This document shows, piece by piece, positions 1 to 8,094 of a stretch of DNA of 64,000 bases. Location of the stretch: positions 62,001-126,000 of the forward strand of contig JADZCR010000017.1 of assembly GCA_020851465.1 (NCBI GenBank). The letters are read 5' to 3'. How positions within the stretch are numbered: the first letter of the stretch is position 1; each line of letters begins with the position of its first letter. The translations under genes were made by a program, and so were the position numbers. The stretch comes from Phycisphaeraceae bacterium. Its GTDB lineage: Bacteria > Planctomycetota > Phycisphaerae > Phycisphaerales > Phycisphaeraceae. The notes under the pieces are model-generated. The model saw only the letters and a list, made by a program, of their open reading frames with translations. It made no database searches and was not told where the DNA came from.

Positions 1-219
1 GTTTTTGATCCGCGAAGGCACTAAGGCAACGCTTCCCAGGTCCGCCATGCAAGTGCGAGCGACCAGTAATCCTGCGCCAAAGCTGCCCGGTTGAGCCACA
101 CCGGAGTCGATGTACCGAGCACCACCAATGGTCTGTACGCTTACTCCCAGTTCGGCTGCCCGTGCTGCCAGTTCGTCGGCGACCCGCATCGCTCGCATGT
201 TGAGGTTCAGTTCACCCAC
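1..219 (-). CDS. mch: methenyl-H4MPT cyclohydrolase, N-terminal part (runs off window)
   Basis: Only the first 73 residues are present; the gene continues beyond base 1. Mch interconverts methenyl-H4MPT and formyl-H4MPT in the cytoplasm. The visible N-terminus has the family pattern: LNLNMRAMRVADEL, then GGARYIDSGV, then a Gly-rich stretch with AGLLVARTCMADLG. I chose the GTG at 219 because an AGGAGA sits nine bases upstream, and this start overlaps the end of fhcC by 13 bases, as expected for translational coupling. An ATG at 198 is the alternative. It is the third gene of the leftward fhcD-fhcC-mch operon, and that context strongly supports the call. Confidence 0.88.
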   Translation of the reverse strand, partial: MGELNLNMRAMRVADELAARAAELGVSVQTIGGARYIDSGVAQPGSFGAGLLVARTCMADLGSVALVPSRIKN

Positions 220-986
220 TGCCAGATCTCTCCTTTACCCAGCTCAAAATGGTCACCCGTGAACAGTCGCATCCGCTGAGGCAATCTGCCGCGCCTGGCG
301 AGGATTTGCGGCAACTTCATGTCCCCAAGCATCAAACGAATGATCGGAAATGACACGGTGTCAAAGACGCCTTCTTCACGGAAGTTCGGCGTTTTCAAAA
401 CAGCGGCGTAAGGATCAAGCAGCAGCAGTGTGCCGCGCCTCATCTCAAGTCCTGGATAATCAAACGGCCCGCTCCCCAGCGCGATAGTTCCTGCGAGCAT
501 CCGATAGCCGGGACTCAAGCCGACTTCGCCGGCAATGGCGATGGTTCCACGCCGCATACGCAGGCCGACATGGTCGCCCGCGTTGCCTTGAATGATGATG
601 CGGCCGCCAGTCATGCCGCGATCACGAGTTGTGTCCGGCCCGCCGACACGATCACCCGCACTGCCCCGTATATGGATCGTGCCTCCGCTCATCGATGCGC
701 CGAGATCATCTCCCGCATCGCCTTCAACGATGAGCTTTCCCTGCTGCATCTGCGCACCGAGTCGATGGAGTCGCAGATCGGGACTGACTCGAAGCGTCAA
801 TTGCGGCTCACGCTGCGTCTCGATACCAAAAAGCTCACCCAGGGCCACATCCGTGCTGCCGATTCGGATTGTCTGTTGCCTCAGACTTTTTGTGTCGAGC
901 GCACCGAGTGTGTCCGGCCGGAAGATGCTGCCATCGACTGGGTAAGGGGCCGCAGCGCCTTTCCAGGTGAGCGTGTATCCATTCAT
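207..986 (-). CDS. fhcC: formyltransferase/hydrolase complex subunit C (FhcC)
   Basis: This 259-residue protein is the gamma-type subunit of the bacterial formyltransferase/hydrolase complex, which converts formyl-H4MPT through formyl-methanofuran to formate. It is homologous to archaeal formylmethanofuran dehydrogenase subunit C. The diagnostic part is a right-handed beta-helix built from Gly-rich turns: GDAGD at residues 89-93, GSAGD at 108-112 and GNAGD at 134-138, followed by GTIAIAGEVG and similar repeats, related to the glutamate synthase C-terminal domain. The ATG overlaps the fhcD stop by four bases (ATGA), so the two are translationally coupled. Subunits A and B of the complex are not in the window and may lie beyond base 1. 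Confidence 0.93.
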   Translation of the reverse strand: MNGYTLTWKGAAAPYPVDGSIFRPDTLGALDTKSLRQQTIRIGSTDVALGELFGIETQREPQLTLRVSPDLRLHRLGAQMQQGKLIVEGDAGDDLGASMSGGTIHIRGSAGDRVGGPDTTRDRGMTGGRIIIQGNAGDHVGLRMRRGTIAIAGEVGLSPGYRMLAGTIALGSGPFDYPGLEMRRGTLLLLDPYAAVLKTPNFREEGVFDTVSFPIIRLMLGDMKLPQILARRGRLPQRMRLFTGDHFELGKGEIWQWVN

Positions 987-1942
987 GGTTTGCCCCCGAT
1001 TCGTTGCTGCTCACCTGCTGCTCCACTCATGACTTCATGCAGCCGGAAATGGAATTTGCCGAGGTTTCCTCCATAGTTACCTGCGCTGATCGCGATAATT
1101 CCCTCACCACACGCCGCCTCGATTCCCATACGCATTGCGCGATTGATGGCTTCTTTGGTCAGACCGTTTACGACAATTTCATAGACGCAGCCGACACCGT
1201 CGCGAAGTTTTGATTTACCGCGTGATCGAAGGGTTGGGCAGTATTCGTCGTTGGTCGAAGCGAACATTCCCTTGTAGCGTGAACCGACTTTTGAGCCGCT
1301 GCGCACAATGCCACCCGGAAAAGGCGTAATGACATCGGGTAGCGAAGCGATGGCATCCACTGCGCGGCGTGTGGCGGTGAGCGTTGTTTTCTGATCGGTA
1401 CCGCAAACGAGAAAGTTTCCGCCGCCAATCGCCTTGACCGCACCGACGGAATCTTCACAGACAAACTCGCCGTCCATGACGGGAACGCGCCAAAACCGTC
1501 TGCCGCCGAGCACTTTGCTTTTTTGATGGCTGTCACCAAAAAAACGTAACTTTGCTCCAAGGGGGAGTCGGGCGGTGTCCTCTGTCACCGTCGTGTCGGT
1601 TAGACCGTCAAACACAGCGGTCGTCGGGCATGTCATTAAACATTGACCGACTCGGTTGGGCAGTGCCTTACCAAGTTTGTCAGCGTTGAAGGCAAAAAAG
1701 AGCAGCGACGCGCCGGCTCGGTCATCCGGCGTTTCCTCATCCGTATCTACATGGTCTGGATTTAACCACCGCTCGACACCAGCCTCTGTGTCACAGCCGA
1801 TCACACTGGTCCCATAGCCGCAGACCTCCTGCGCAGCGATCTTTACCCAGTCGAGGTCGATGGCAGTTACGATCAACCTCGCCGCCCACATCCGGAAGGC
1901 TTCGGCAAAAGTGTCTTCGATAATGGTCCCGCGGATTTCCAT
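983..1942 (-). CDS. fhcD: formylmethanofuran:H4MPT formyltransferase (FhcD/Ftr)
   Basis: This 319-residue enzyme moves the formyl group between H4MPT and methanofuran and forms the D subunit of the bacterial Fhc complex. The N-terminus MEIRGTIIEDTFAEAF is the classic Ftr start and fixes the ATG at 1942, although the frame stays open to 2104. I see no clear ribosome binding site in front of it. The gene is first in the leftward fhcD-fhcC-mch operon, overlapping fhcC by four bases. A 174-base spacer separates it from the divergent H4MPT-synthesis genes, so both promoters probably lie there. Length matches the family (about 300 residues). Confidence 0.95.
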   Translation of the reverse strand: MEIRGTIIEDTFAEAFRMWAARLIVTAIDLDWVKIAAQEVCGYGTSVIGCDTEAGVERWLNPDHVDTDEETPDDRAGASLLFFAFNADKLGKALPNRVGQCLMTCPTTAVFDGLTDTTVTEDTARLPLGAKLRFFGDSHQKSKVLGGRRFWRVPVMDGEFVCEDSVGAVKAIGGGNFLVCGTDQKTTLTATRRAVDAIASLPDVITPFPGGIVRSGSKVGSRYKGMFASTNDEYCPTLRSRGKSKLRDGVGCVYEIVVNGLTKEAINRAMRMGIEAACGEGIIAISAGNYGGNLGKFHFRLHEVMSGAAGEQQRIGGKP

Positions 1943-2116
1943 GACAGCGCGATTGTAACTCGACGAGGTACGATGAAAGTGGCTGACAGGCGTCCGAATA
2001 CATGAAAACTTACGCTGGTTCGGCTCAGCCCACCGGAGGGAAAGCAGATCAGTTGCAACGTCAGGAGAAAAGCCATCGGTCGTCGATCCTCGGTCATCGA
2101 TCAACCATCCAAGTTA

Positions 2117-3514
2117 GTGCCACGAGTCGCGTTTGTGACCGGCACACTTGCTGAGCCTGCTCTACGGCGTGTAGTCGGTGGACTGGCGGAAAGCGGTGTT
2201 GTCACACCGTGTGTGCTGACGCTCAACATTCAAGTTGCTGCGTTGATGACTGCCGACTGGGTCGCGCGAAAGCTGGAATTACCCACGGGAGTGGCTGTCG
2301 ATCGTGTCATCCTGCCCGGTCATTGCCGTGGCGATATATCGCTGATCGCGCAAAAGCTGGGAGTGCCGGTTGAGACGGGGCCGACTGACCTGCATGACCT
2401 GCCTGAGCTGTTTGGTCAAAAGCACAGCAGCGGTCATGATCTGGGGAAGTACGACATTGAGATCATCGCGGAAATCAATCATGCCGCCCGCCTGAGTATG
2501 GAGCAGATTATCGAGATAGCGGAGGGCTATCGTGCAGACGGCGCGGATGTGATCGACATTGGTTGTGATCCGATGCCGCCGGGAAGCGGGCGTGTCGCAT
2601 GGATGGGAGTACGCGAGGTGGTCCGTCAGTTGCGGGCTTTGGAGTTTCGTGTATCCATCGACTCATTCCATCACGATGAGGTGGCCGCTGCCACTCAAGC
2701 GGGTGCGGAACTGGTGTTGAGCGTTAATACCTCGAATGCCACGACCGCCCAGGTTCATGGTGCACAAGTCGTCGTTGTACCGGATGAGCCGAAAACAATG
2801 CGCGGACTTGATGAGACGGTCGCGGTACTCGAAGCGCGCGGCATCCGATACCGCATCGATCCGATCATCGAGCCGATTGGCTTTGGTTTTGCCGAATCGC
2901 TTGGCCGATATCTCGAAACCCGCCGCAAGTATCCTTCAGCAGAATTGATGATGGGTGTCGGCAATCTGACGGAGATGACGGGAGTCGATTCTGCTGGTGT
3001 AAACACGTTATTAGCCGGCTTCTGCCAGGAAGTCGGCGTGCGGAGCGTGTTGACCACACAGGTAATCAACTGGGCACGATCGAGCGTCAGGGAACTGGAT
3101 CTTGCACGGCGGGTGATGCGATACGCAGTAACACGTCAAACCCCGCCAAAGCGGATTGATGACCAGCTTGTCATGCTGCGTGATCCGAAGCTCCGCGTGG
3201 TTCCGGATGATGAATTGGCACAGCTTGCTGCTGGATTGACGGACCGTAATCTGCGGATCTTTGCCGCGGGCGGCAAGTTGCATGTGATGAACAAAGATTT
3301 TCACCTGACAGGAGACGATCCCTTCGAGATATTTGATCGTCTGCCGTCGGGGACGCTCGACCCCTCACATGCGTTTTATGTCGGCTATGAAATGGCCAAA
3401 GCGGTCACCGCTTTGACACTCGGAAAAAACTACACTCAGGATCAGTCGTTGCGATGGGGCATGCTGACACGTCAGGAATCGAGTGCCCATGAACGACGCA
3501 AGAAGGGACAGTAG
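2117..3514 (+). CDS. DUF6513 / dihydropteroate synthase-like protein of the H4MPT cluster
   Basis: A 465-residue protein with an N-terminal domain of unknown role (residues 1-105) and a central TIM-barrel-like region resembling the pterin-binding domain of dihydropteroate synthase: IIAEINHAARLSMEQIIEIA at about 120, ADVIDIGCDPMPPG at about 145-158, and VSIDSFH near 180. Homologues occur beside H4MPT genes in methylotrophs and planctomycetes. A part in making or handling the pterin cofactor is therefore likely but not shown by sequence. The start is the GTG at 2117. It leads the rightward half of the divergent cluster, 41 bases ahead of the DUF447 gene. Confidence 0.85.
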   Translation: MPRVAFVTGTLAEPALRRVVGGLAESGVVTPCVLTLNIQVAALMTADWVARKLELPTGVAVDRVILPGHCRGDISLIAQKLGVPVETGPTDLHDLPELFGQKHSSGHDLGKYDIEIIAEINHAARLSMEQIIEIAEGYRADGADVIDIGCDPMPPGSGRVAWMGVREVVRQLRALEFRVSIDSFHHDEVAAATQAGAELVLSVNTSNATTAQVHGAQVVVVPDEPKTMRGLDETVAVLEARGIRYRIDPIIEPIGFGFAESLGRYLETRRKYPSAELMMGVGNLTEMTGVDSAGVNTLLAGFCQEVGVRSVLTTQVINWARSSVRELDLARRVMRYAVTRQTPPKRIDDQLVMLRDPKLRVVPDDELAQLAAGLTDRNLRIFAAGGKLHVMNKDFHLTGDDPFEIFDRLPSGTLDPSHAFYVGYEMAKAVTALTLGKNYTQDQSLRWGMLTRQESSAHERRKKGQ

Positions 3515-3555
3515 TCCCGTGTCACACTCATTGGAGGACAAAGGCTGCTGAGTGT

Positions 3556-4176
3556 ATGAAACCTCCCTATCCGTCAGACTGGTTATTACTCGAAGGCGTG
3601 ATGACGACGCTGGCACCTGGCGATGCGCCGGCTGTGTCGCGGGTGAATATCGCACCCATGGGACCGATTGTTGATCCCGGTCTTACACGATTGATCCTTC
3701 GTCCGTTTAAGACTTCGACGACCTACCAAAATCTCAAGGCCACCGGACAAGGCGTGTTCCACATCACTGATGACGCTGCAATGATCGCCCGTGCAGCGAT
3801 AGGAAAGATCACACCCGGTCCAGGCGTGCCGGTGCGAGCCGCGGAGGTGATCGAAGGCATCATCCTCATGGGTGCGTGTCGATTTTATGAACTGCGCGTT
3901 ACGGAGCTTGAGGATCAGCAGGAACGAACGACGATTCGGGCGGAAGTGGCCCATGTGGGTGTGCTGCGTGATTTTCTTGGGTTCAACCGTGCTCGCCATG
4001 CGGTGATCGAAGCGGCGATTCTGGCGACACGTGTCCATTTGAGCGGCGTGGAGCCGGTGCTCGATGAGTTTTGTCGGCTACAGGTGATTGTGGACAAGAC
4101 GGGTTCTGATACTGAGCAGCAGGCCATGGCAGAATTGCGCCGTGCGGTTGAGTCCCGTGCGATAGCCCGTTCGTAA
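3556..4176 (+). CDS. DUF447 family protein linked to H4MPT synthesis
   Basis: A soluble 206-residue protein of the DUF447 family, common in methanogens and in H4MPT-using bacteria. Recognisable parts are the N-terminal LLLEGVMTTLA, the NIAPMGPIVD segment, LRPFKTSTTYQNL and FHITDDAAM, and the conserved FGFNRARHAVIEAAIL-like region near residue 138 (here GFNRARHAVIEAAIL). The family is thought to adopt a flavin-reductase-like split barrel, but its biochemical role in H4MPT metabolism is not established. It lies between the DUF6513 gene and beta-RFAP synthase and is probably cotranscribed with both. Confidence 0.85.
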   Translation: MKPPYPSDWLLLEGVMTTLAPGDAPAVSRVNIAPMGPIVDPGLTRLILRPFKTSTTYQNLKATGQGVFHITDDAAMIARAAIGKITPGPGVPVRAAEVIEGIILMGACRFYELRVTELEDQQERTTIRAEVAHVGVLRDFLGFNRARHAVIEAAILATRVHLSGVEPVLDEFCRLQVIVDKTGSDTEQQAMAELRRAVESRAIARS

Positions 4177-4237
4177 CGTAGAATGATGTACACAGCCAGC
4201 ATTTTTCCGCATTCGGTTGTCATCCCAATTTCACGCC

Positions 4238-5233
4238 ATGATTGAGGTCCGTACTCCAGCTCGATTGCACTTTGGACTGCTCGCGTACAGCCGCGATGAT
4301 CGTCGTCAGTTTGGCGGAGCTGGTCTGGCGGTGCAGCGGCCGGAGGTGGTGGTGCGAGTCCGTCAGGCGGGGGTCGGTTCGACCGGATTTACCGCCACCG
4401 GCCCGCTTGCTGATCGTGCGAACGAGTTTGCGCAGCGATTTGCCGCCAACGCCGCCGCTGCGGGTTGGGGTGAGATTCCACCAATTGAAATCGAGATTGT
4501 CCGTGCGCCTCGGCCGCACACCGGCCTTGGAAGCGGCACGCAACTGGCGATGGCGGTCTCCCGTGCCATCACAAAACTCATCGAACATGATGATCTTTCA
4601 TCGGTCGAGTTTGCAGCACTGGCCGGTCGTGGCAAGCGTTCAGCGATTGGAGTTCATGCATTTCATCATGGTGGTTTTATCGTTGAGGGCGGCAAACTGC
4701 CGTCATCAAAACTTTCACCCATGGTGATGAGACATCCCTTTCCGCAGGAGTGGCGGATCGTGCTTATCAGGCCCCGTGTATTGGAAGGGCTTGCCGGGGA
4801 AAGAGAGCACCACGCATTTGCTGATATGCCAGCGATCCCCACAGAACTGACCGCTCGGATGAGTCAACTCGTACTGCTGGGGTTAGCTCCCGGGTTGATC
4901 GAGCATGATATCGACGCATTTGGCCAGGCACTCTTTGAACTTCAGCAACTCGCCGGACAATGCTTTGCAACAGCACAGGGCGGTATCTACGCAGACCCGC
5001 TTCTGGCTCGGATCGTCGATCATGTACGCGGCACGGGGGTGCGCGGCGTGGGGCAGAGTTCCTGGGGGCCGACACTCTACGCAGTGATGAGTAACGAAAT
5101 GTCCGCGGAAAAACTGGCGAACGATATAGAGTCAGAGTTTGGATTAGCCAAGACGGGCGAGGTGATCGTTACCGCTGCGGATAATCACGGATCAACGGTT
5201 CGGAGCATTGCTGCTTCCCGTGAGACGCGATAA
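4238..5233 (+). CDS. beta-ribofuranosylaminobenzene 5'-phosphate (beta-RFAP) synthase
   Basis: This 331-residue protein catalyses the first committed step of H4MPT synthesis: condensing an aminobenzoate or hydroxybenzoate with phosphoribosyl pyrophosphate, with loss of CO2 and pyrophosphate. It has the GHMP-kinase-like fold. MIEVRTPARLHFGLL is the typical N-terminus and HTGLGSGTQLAMAVSRA (about residue 90) is the Gly-rich nucleotide loop; GVRGVGQSSWGPTLYAV near residue 270 is the usual C-terminal motif. The frame opens at a TTG at 4217, but the conserved start is the ATG at 4238. Its presence means the cofactor is probably made in the cell. Confidence 0.92.
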   Translation: MIEVRTPARLHFGLLAYSRDDRRQFGGAGLAVQRPEVVVRVRQAGVGSTGFTATGPLADRANEFAQRFAANAAAAGWGEIPPIEIEIVRAPRPHTGLGSGTQLAMAVSRAITKLIEHDDLSSVEFAALAGRGKRSAIGVHAFHHGGFIVEGGKLPSSKLSPMVMRHPFPQEWRIVLIRPRVLEGLAGEREHHAFADMPAIPTELTARMSQLVLLGLAPGLIEHDIDAFGQALFELQQLAGQCFATAQGGIYADPLLARIVDHVRGTGVRGVGQSSWGPTLYAVMSNEMSAEKLANDIESEFGLAKTGEVIVTAADNHGSTVRSIAASRETR

Positions 5234-5244
5234 TTCATGTGATT

Positions 5245-6027
5245 TCAGCGGCTGCCGACTTCACCCGTCGGCGCAGGTTTTCCGTCGATCGTCCACAGAT
5301 ATGACAGCACCGGCCAGATTGTCGGCGGGAGGAGTGCCCGTACCATCGTTCTTGCAAGAGGTCTCCCCGCAAAGATGCCGATGATGCCGCCGACCACGTT
5401 GGCACCGGTGAGCAACCAGACGAAGGGCAGTGCTGCATCGATCTGATTCCGCATGTTGTTAATCATGTAAAGCCAGATCATCAGCACGGCGAGCGTAGGC
5501 CAGATCAAAGCCGCCAGCAGGAATGACCACCACTTCCAATGTGAAAAGCCCACAGTGCAGATTGAGGATGTCAGCAGCCCCAGCAAGAGAGAGAGCACAA
5601 CGGCTGTTCCGACTACAGCTACCTTCGCCTCTGTTGGCACATTCGGTGCGCCATAGAGCATCCACATGCGAGCCTGATCGAACATCAGCGTGATGATGCC
5701 GACCTGGGCAATAACGATGACGGTTGCGGCACCCCAAGCTGCCGTTAGCCAGAGGAGCAGCAGGATGCGGCTGACGCGATAGAGCCAGAGCCGACCGGAG
5801 GTACTGGCGTCATTGGCAGCGTGAAACTTACCGCATTCGGGGCAGCGACAAAAAGGTACGGCTGTGCGCGGATCACGCCGTATCGGCACGAGCCGTAAGT
5901 TGTACCCGCATTGGTCGCAGAATCGGTCGGTCTCTACGTGTGTCAGGATGGGGAGTTGCTCGAACTCCTGAGCAAACGACGCAGAGGCGGAGTCTGAGGT
6001 GTCGGCGAGATGCAACGCTTGATTCAT
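5245..6027 (-). CDS. membrane protein with N-terminal zinc ribbon
   Basis: A 260-residue protein that I do not assign to a named family. Residues 30-70 form a zinc ribbon: CDQCGYNL, then CRCPECGKFHAAND, giving CxxC plus CxxC pairs. Four or five hydrophobic segments follow, starting at ILLLLWLTAAWGAATVIVIA. The layout (cytosolic zinc ribbon, then membrane domain) is common among planctomycete hypothetical proteins. The frame extends to 6177, but the ATG at 6027 has GGAG nine bases upstream and is the better start. It converges with beta-RFAP synthase, 11 bases away. Confidence 0.7.
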   Translation of the reverse strand: MNQALHLADTSDSASASFAQEFEQLPILTHVETDRFCDQCGYNLRLVPIRRDPRTAVPFCRCPECGKFHAANDASTSGRLWLYRVSRILLLLWLTAAWGAATVIVIAQVGIITLMFDQARMWMLYGAPNVPTEAKVAVVGTAVVLSLLLGLLTSSICTVGFSHWKWWSFLLAALIWPTLAVLMIWLYMINNMRNQIDAALPFVWLLTGANVVGGIIGIFAGRPLARTMVRALLPPTIWPVLSYLWTIDGKPAPTGEVGSR

Positions 6028-6130
6028 GGCTCTCACTCCGGGATATAGACCAGCCGGGCTGAAAGCAACGAGATGTACGCTGAAGTTGATACGTAACCGG
6101 GTGGGATGAGGTTTACGAAAATCGAACGGA

Positions 6131-6460
6131 TCACACTCCGCGCTCGATTTGTGTTCGAGCCCAGGTCCACGCGGCAACGGTGCGCGGCAGGCCGAGCGTG
6201 TTCATAGCCAGGAGCACCGCCTGTTCGATTTCCTTTTCCGTGGCTCCAGCCTGCATTGCCTTGCGCACATGGCTGCGGACAGCCGATTCGAGTCCAGCTC
6301 CGATAGACAAGCCGATTTTGACTAGTTCACACGTTTTTGCGTCCAGAGGGCCAGCCGCGGCGACCGCGTGGGCGACTTGCTCATGGGCTTCACCGAGTTC
6401 GGGGAACTTCGTGATGAAGTCTTTGAAGGTAGCCGGCAGTTTGGGTTCTGGATTTGGCAT
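6131..6460 (-). CDS. carboxymuconolactone decarboxylase (CMD) family protein
   Basis: A 109-residue all-helical protein of the CMD/AhpD-like superfamily: FPELGEAHEQVAHAVAAAG, then KTCELVKIGLSIGAGLESAV, then a HVRKAMQAGATEKEIEQAVL segment and GLPRTVAAW. AhpD-type members carry a redox CxxC before the conserved His; here that position reads ESAVRSHV, so alkylhydroperoxidase activity through a disulfide is unlikely. The substrate cannot be read from sequence. It is a stand-alone leftward gene. Confidence 0.8.
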   Translation of the reverse strand: MPNPEPKLPATFKDFITKFPELGEAHEQVAHAVAAAGPLDAKTCELVKIGLSIGAGLESAVRSHVRKAMQAGATEKEIEQAVLLAMNTLGLPRTVAAWTWARTQIERGV

Positions 6461-6541
6461 CAGGGCATTGTATGCGGATTACGGCTGTCTTCTTTGTCGA
6501 AGTCGAGTCGGTTCGTAGTGGCGAGGGAATTTTCAAATAAA

Positions 6542-6575
6542 AAAGGTGGCTCGGCTGTGAAGCCGAACCACCTTT
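6542..6575 (-). terminator. Rho-independent terminator of the 6738-7076 lipoprotein gene
   Basis: An inverted repeat, AAAGGTGG and TCGGCT against AGCCGA and CCACCTTT, with a GTGA loop. Read leftward it forms a 15-bp stem with one G-U pair and is followed by TTTTTTATTT; read rightward the same position is a C-A mismatch and there is no U run. It lies about 160 bases past the leftward lipoprotein gene. Confidence 0.8.
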
Positions 6576-6606
6576 CGTTGTGATGCAAACCTAGCCGGAT
6601 TCCCTG

Positions 6607-6662
6607 CCGAGTGCGGAGTGATCCTCCACAGAAGTCGTTAGGACTGTCACCGAGTGCGGAGT
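6607..6662. repeat. 13-bp direct repeat pair
   Basis: CCGAGTGCGGAGT occurs at 6607-6619 and again at 6650-6662, each followed by a GATCC within a few bases, in the 277-base noncoding stretch 6461-6737. The spacing is 43 bases. Two copies are too few for an array; this could be a local duplication or an untranslated-region element. Nothing else is recognisable in that spacer apart from the terminator. Confidence 0.45.
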
Positions 6663-6737
6663 CGATCCGCTTCGGTGAGTTTGGCCAAGTTTGTGCTGAT
6701 GCCGTTCGTGACCGATACAGGATCGGCACGTCCTGGA

Positions 6738-7076
6738 TCAGTGCATGCTGTCCTGAACCTTCTCACCCGCTTCGTGAGCAGCGTCTTCCGCGTGCTCTTT
6801 AGCGTCCTTGGCTACTTCTTCAGCCTTTTCTGCTGCATCCTTGGCTGTTTCCTCGACCTTCGCAGCGGCGTCCTTCGCTGCATCTTTGGCTGCATCAGCG
6901 GTTTCCTTCACGGCTTCTTTAGCTTGCTCAGCCTTTTCGTGAACTTGCTTGTTCACTTCTTTGGCCTTGCTCGCAGCCTGGTCGATGGCGTTGTCCGTCT
7001 CGCTCTGTTCGCCACAGGCCGTCAAGCCAAGTAATGGCAGACCCATGAGTACCGCTACCAACATGATCTTTCGCAT
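6738..7076 (-). CDS. small Ala/Lys/Glu-rich lipoprotein, LEA/apolipoprotein-like
   Basis: A 112-residue protein with a lipoprotein signal peptide: MRKIMLVAVL, a hydrophobic core, and the lipobox LTAC with Cys21. The mature part is almost wholly Ala, Lys, Glu and Asp in an amphipathic heptad/11-mer rhythm (AKDAAKDAAAKVEETAKDAA and similar), predicting one long helix. Such proteins resemble LEA or YtxH-like stress proteins or Lpp-type envelope spacers; the exact role is unknown. It has its own terminator downstream, so it is monocistronic. Confidence 0.75.
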   Translation of the reverse strand: MRKIMLVAVLMGLPLLGLTACGEQSETDNAIDQAASKAKEVNKQVHEKAEQAKEAVKETADAAKDAAKDAAAKVEETAKDAAEKAEEVAKDAKEHAEDAAHEAGEKVQDSMH

Positions 7077-7330
7077 TCGTCAATCCTTTCCTTGAGCTTT
7101 CTCACCTATACCAGCTCGATCCAAGACCACGCTGGCCCCGGGCATCGACTGTTGACCATTGTAAAAAAATCCCCCGTCCGTGCTGTGAATCCGGGCATCA
7201 TCTGCCCGGAGGTATGTCCCGGGTATTTTCCCGGTACTCCCATTCTAATCGGGATTGACGTAGGATGCAGGGCTGATTTATCTGTTTTTGATTCAACGGG
7301 GGGAAAGCCCCCGCGTCCATGGAGTGAACG

Positions 7331-8059
7331 ATGAGCGGTAACCCCATGCCACCCGGTTCAGGCGGCGGCTTTGACTCCGGTTTTATCACCGGGGAGTTTC
7401 GACATCAGCAGGTTTCCGCACGTGTGCCCGATGAGGTTGCCCGTGGTGTCTTCAGCACCGGCGTGATCGTCCTGTCCAATCCCACCGAGTTCGTTCTCGA
7501 TTTTCTGGTCCGCATGGCCCGACCGCACCAGGTCGTCGCTCGCGTCGTCATGGCAACCGGTGTTGTTCCCAGCGTGATTGCGGTACTTCGGGACAACATC
7601 CAGAAATACATCAATCAGTATGGGCCTATTCCGCCGTTACCAAAGCCCTCAACCGACCGACGACCGACCATCCAGGAAATCTATGACGACCTGAAACTGC
7701 CTGATGAGCGACTCAGCGGTGTATATGCCAACGGCGTGATGATCGGTCACACACCCGCCGAATTCTGTCTTGACTTCATCACGAGCTTTTTCCCGCGGTC
7801 GTCGGTTTCATGTCGAGTCTATCTCGCAGCACCTCATGCTCCGCGACTGCTTGACTCCTTAGCGCAGACTTTCAACGATCATCAAAAGCGGTTGCTTGCG
7901 GCGAGGCAAAACCTGCCGCTTGGGCAGCAACAACCTCAGCCCCCAAGCCCAGGCTCCATTCCACCATCGTCCCCCGGCACCCCTGATACGTCTGGAAAGG
8001 GTGGTGGAGATGCAACGGATTCGTCGTCATCGGCTGAGCACCCACCGACGGACGGTTGA
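7331..8059 (+). CDS. protein with two DUF3467 domains
   Basis: A 242-residue soluble protein holding two copies of DUF3467. Copy 1 spans about residues 23-95 (ARGVFSTGVIVLSNPTEFVL, then DF) and copy 2 about 125-190 (LSGVYANGVMIGHTPAEFCL, then DF). The two are joined by a Pro-rich linker (GPIPPLPKPSTDRRP), and a disordered Gln/Pro/Ser tail closes the protein. DUF3467 proteins are usually single-domain and about 100 residues long; function is unknown. An ATGGAGTG element sits at a good distance from the ATG at 7331. It ends 35 bases before the glutathione peroxidase start. Confidence 0.82.
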   Translation: MSGNPMPPGSGGGFDSGFITGEFRHQQVSARVPDEVARGVFSTGVIVLSNPTEFVLDFLVRMARPHQVVARVVMATGVVPSVIAVLRDNIQKYINQYGPIPPLPKPSTDRRPTIQEIYDDLKLPDERLSGVYANGVMIGHTPAEFCLDFITSFFPRSSVSCRVYLAAPHAPRLLDSLAQTFNDHQKRLLAARQNLPLGQQQPQPPSPGSIPPSSPGTPDTSGKGGGDATDSSSSAEHPPTDG

Positions 8060-8094
8060 CAAGTTTTTCGCATAACAATTCCGGGAGACCGCAA

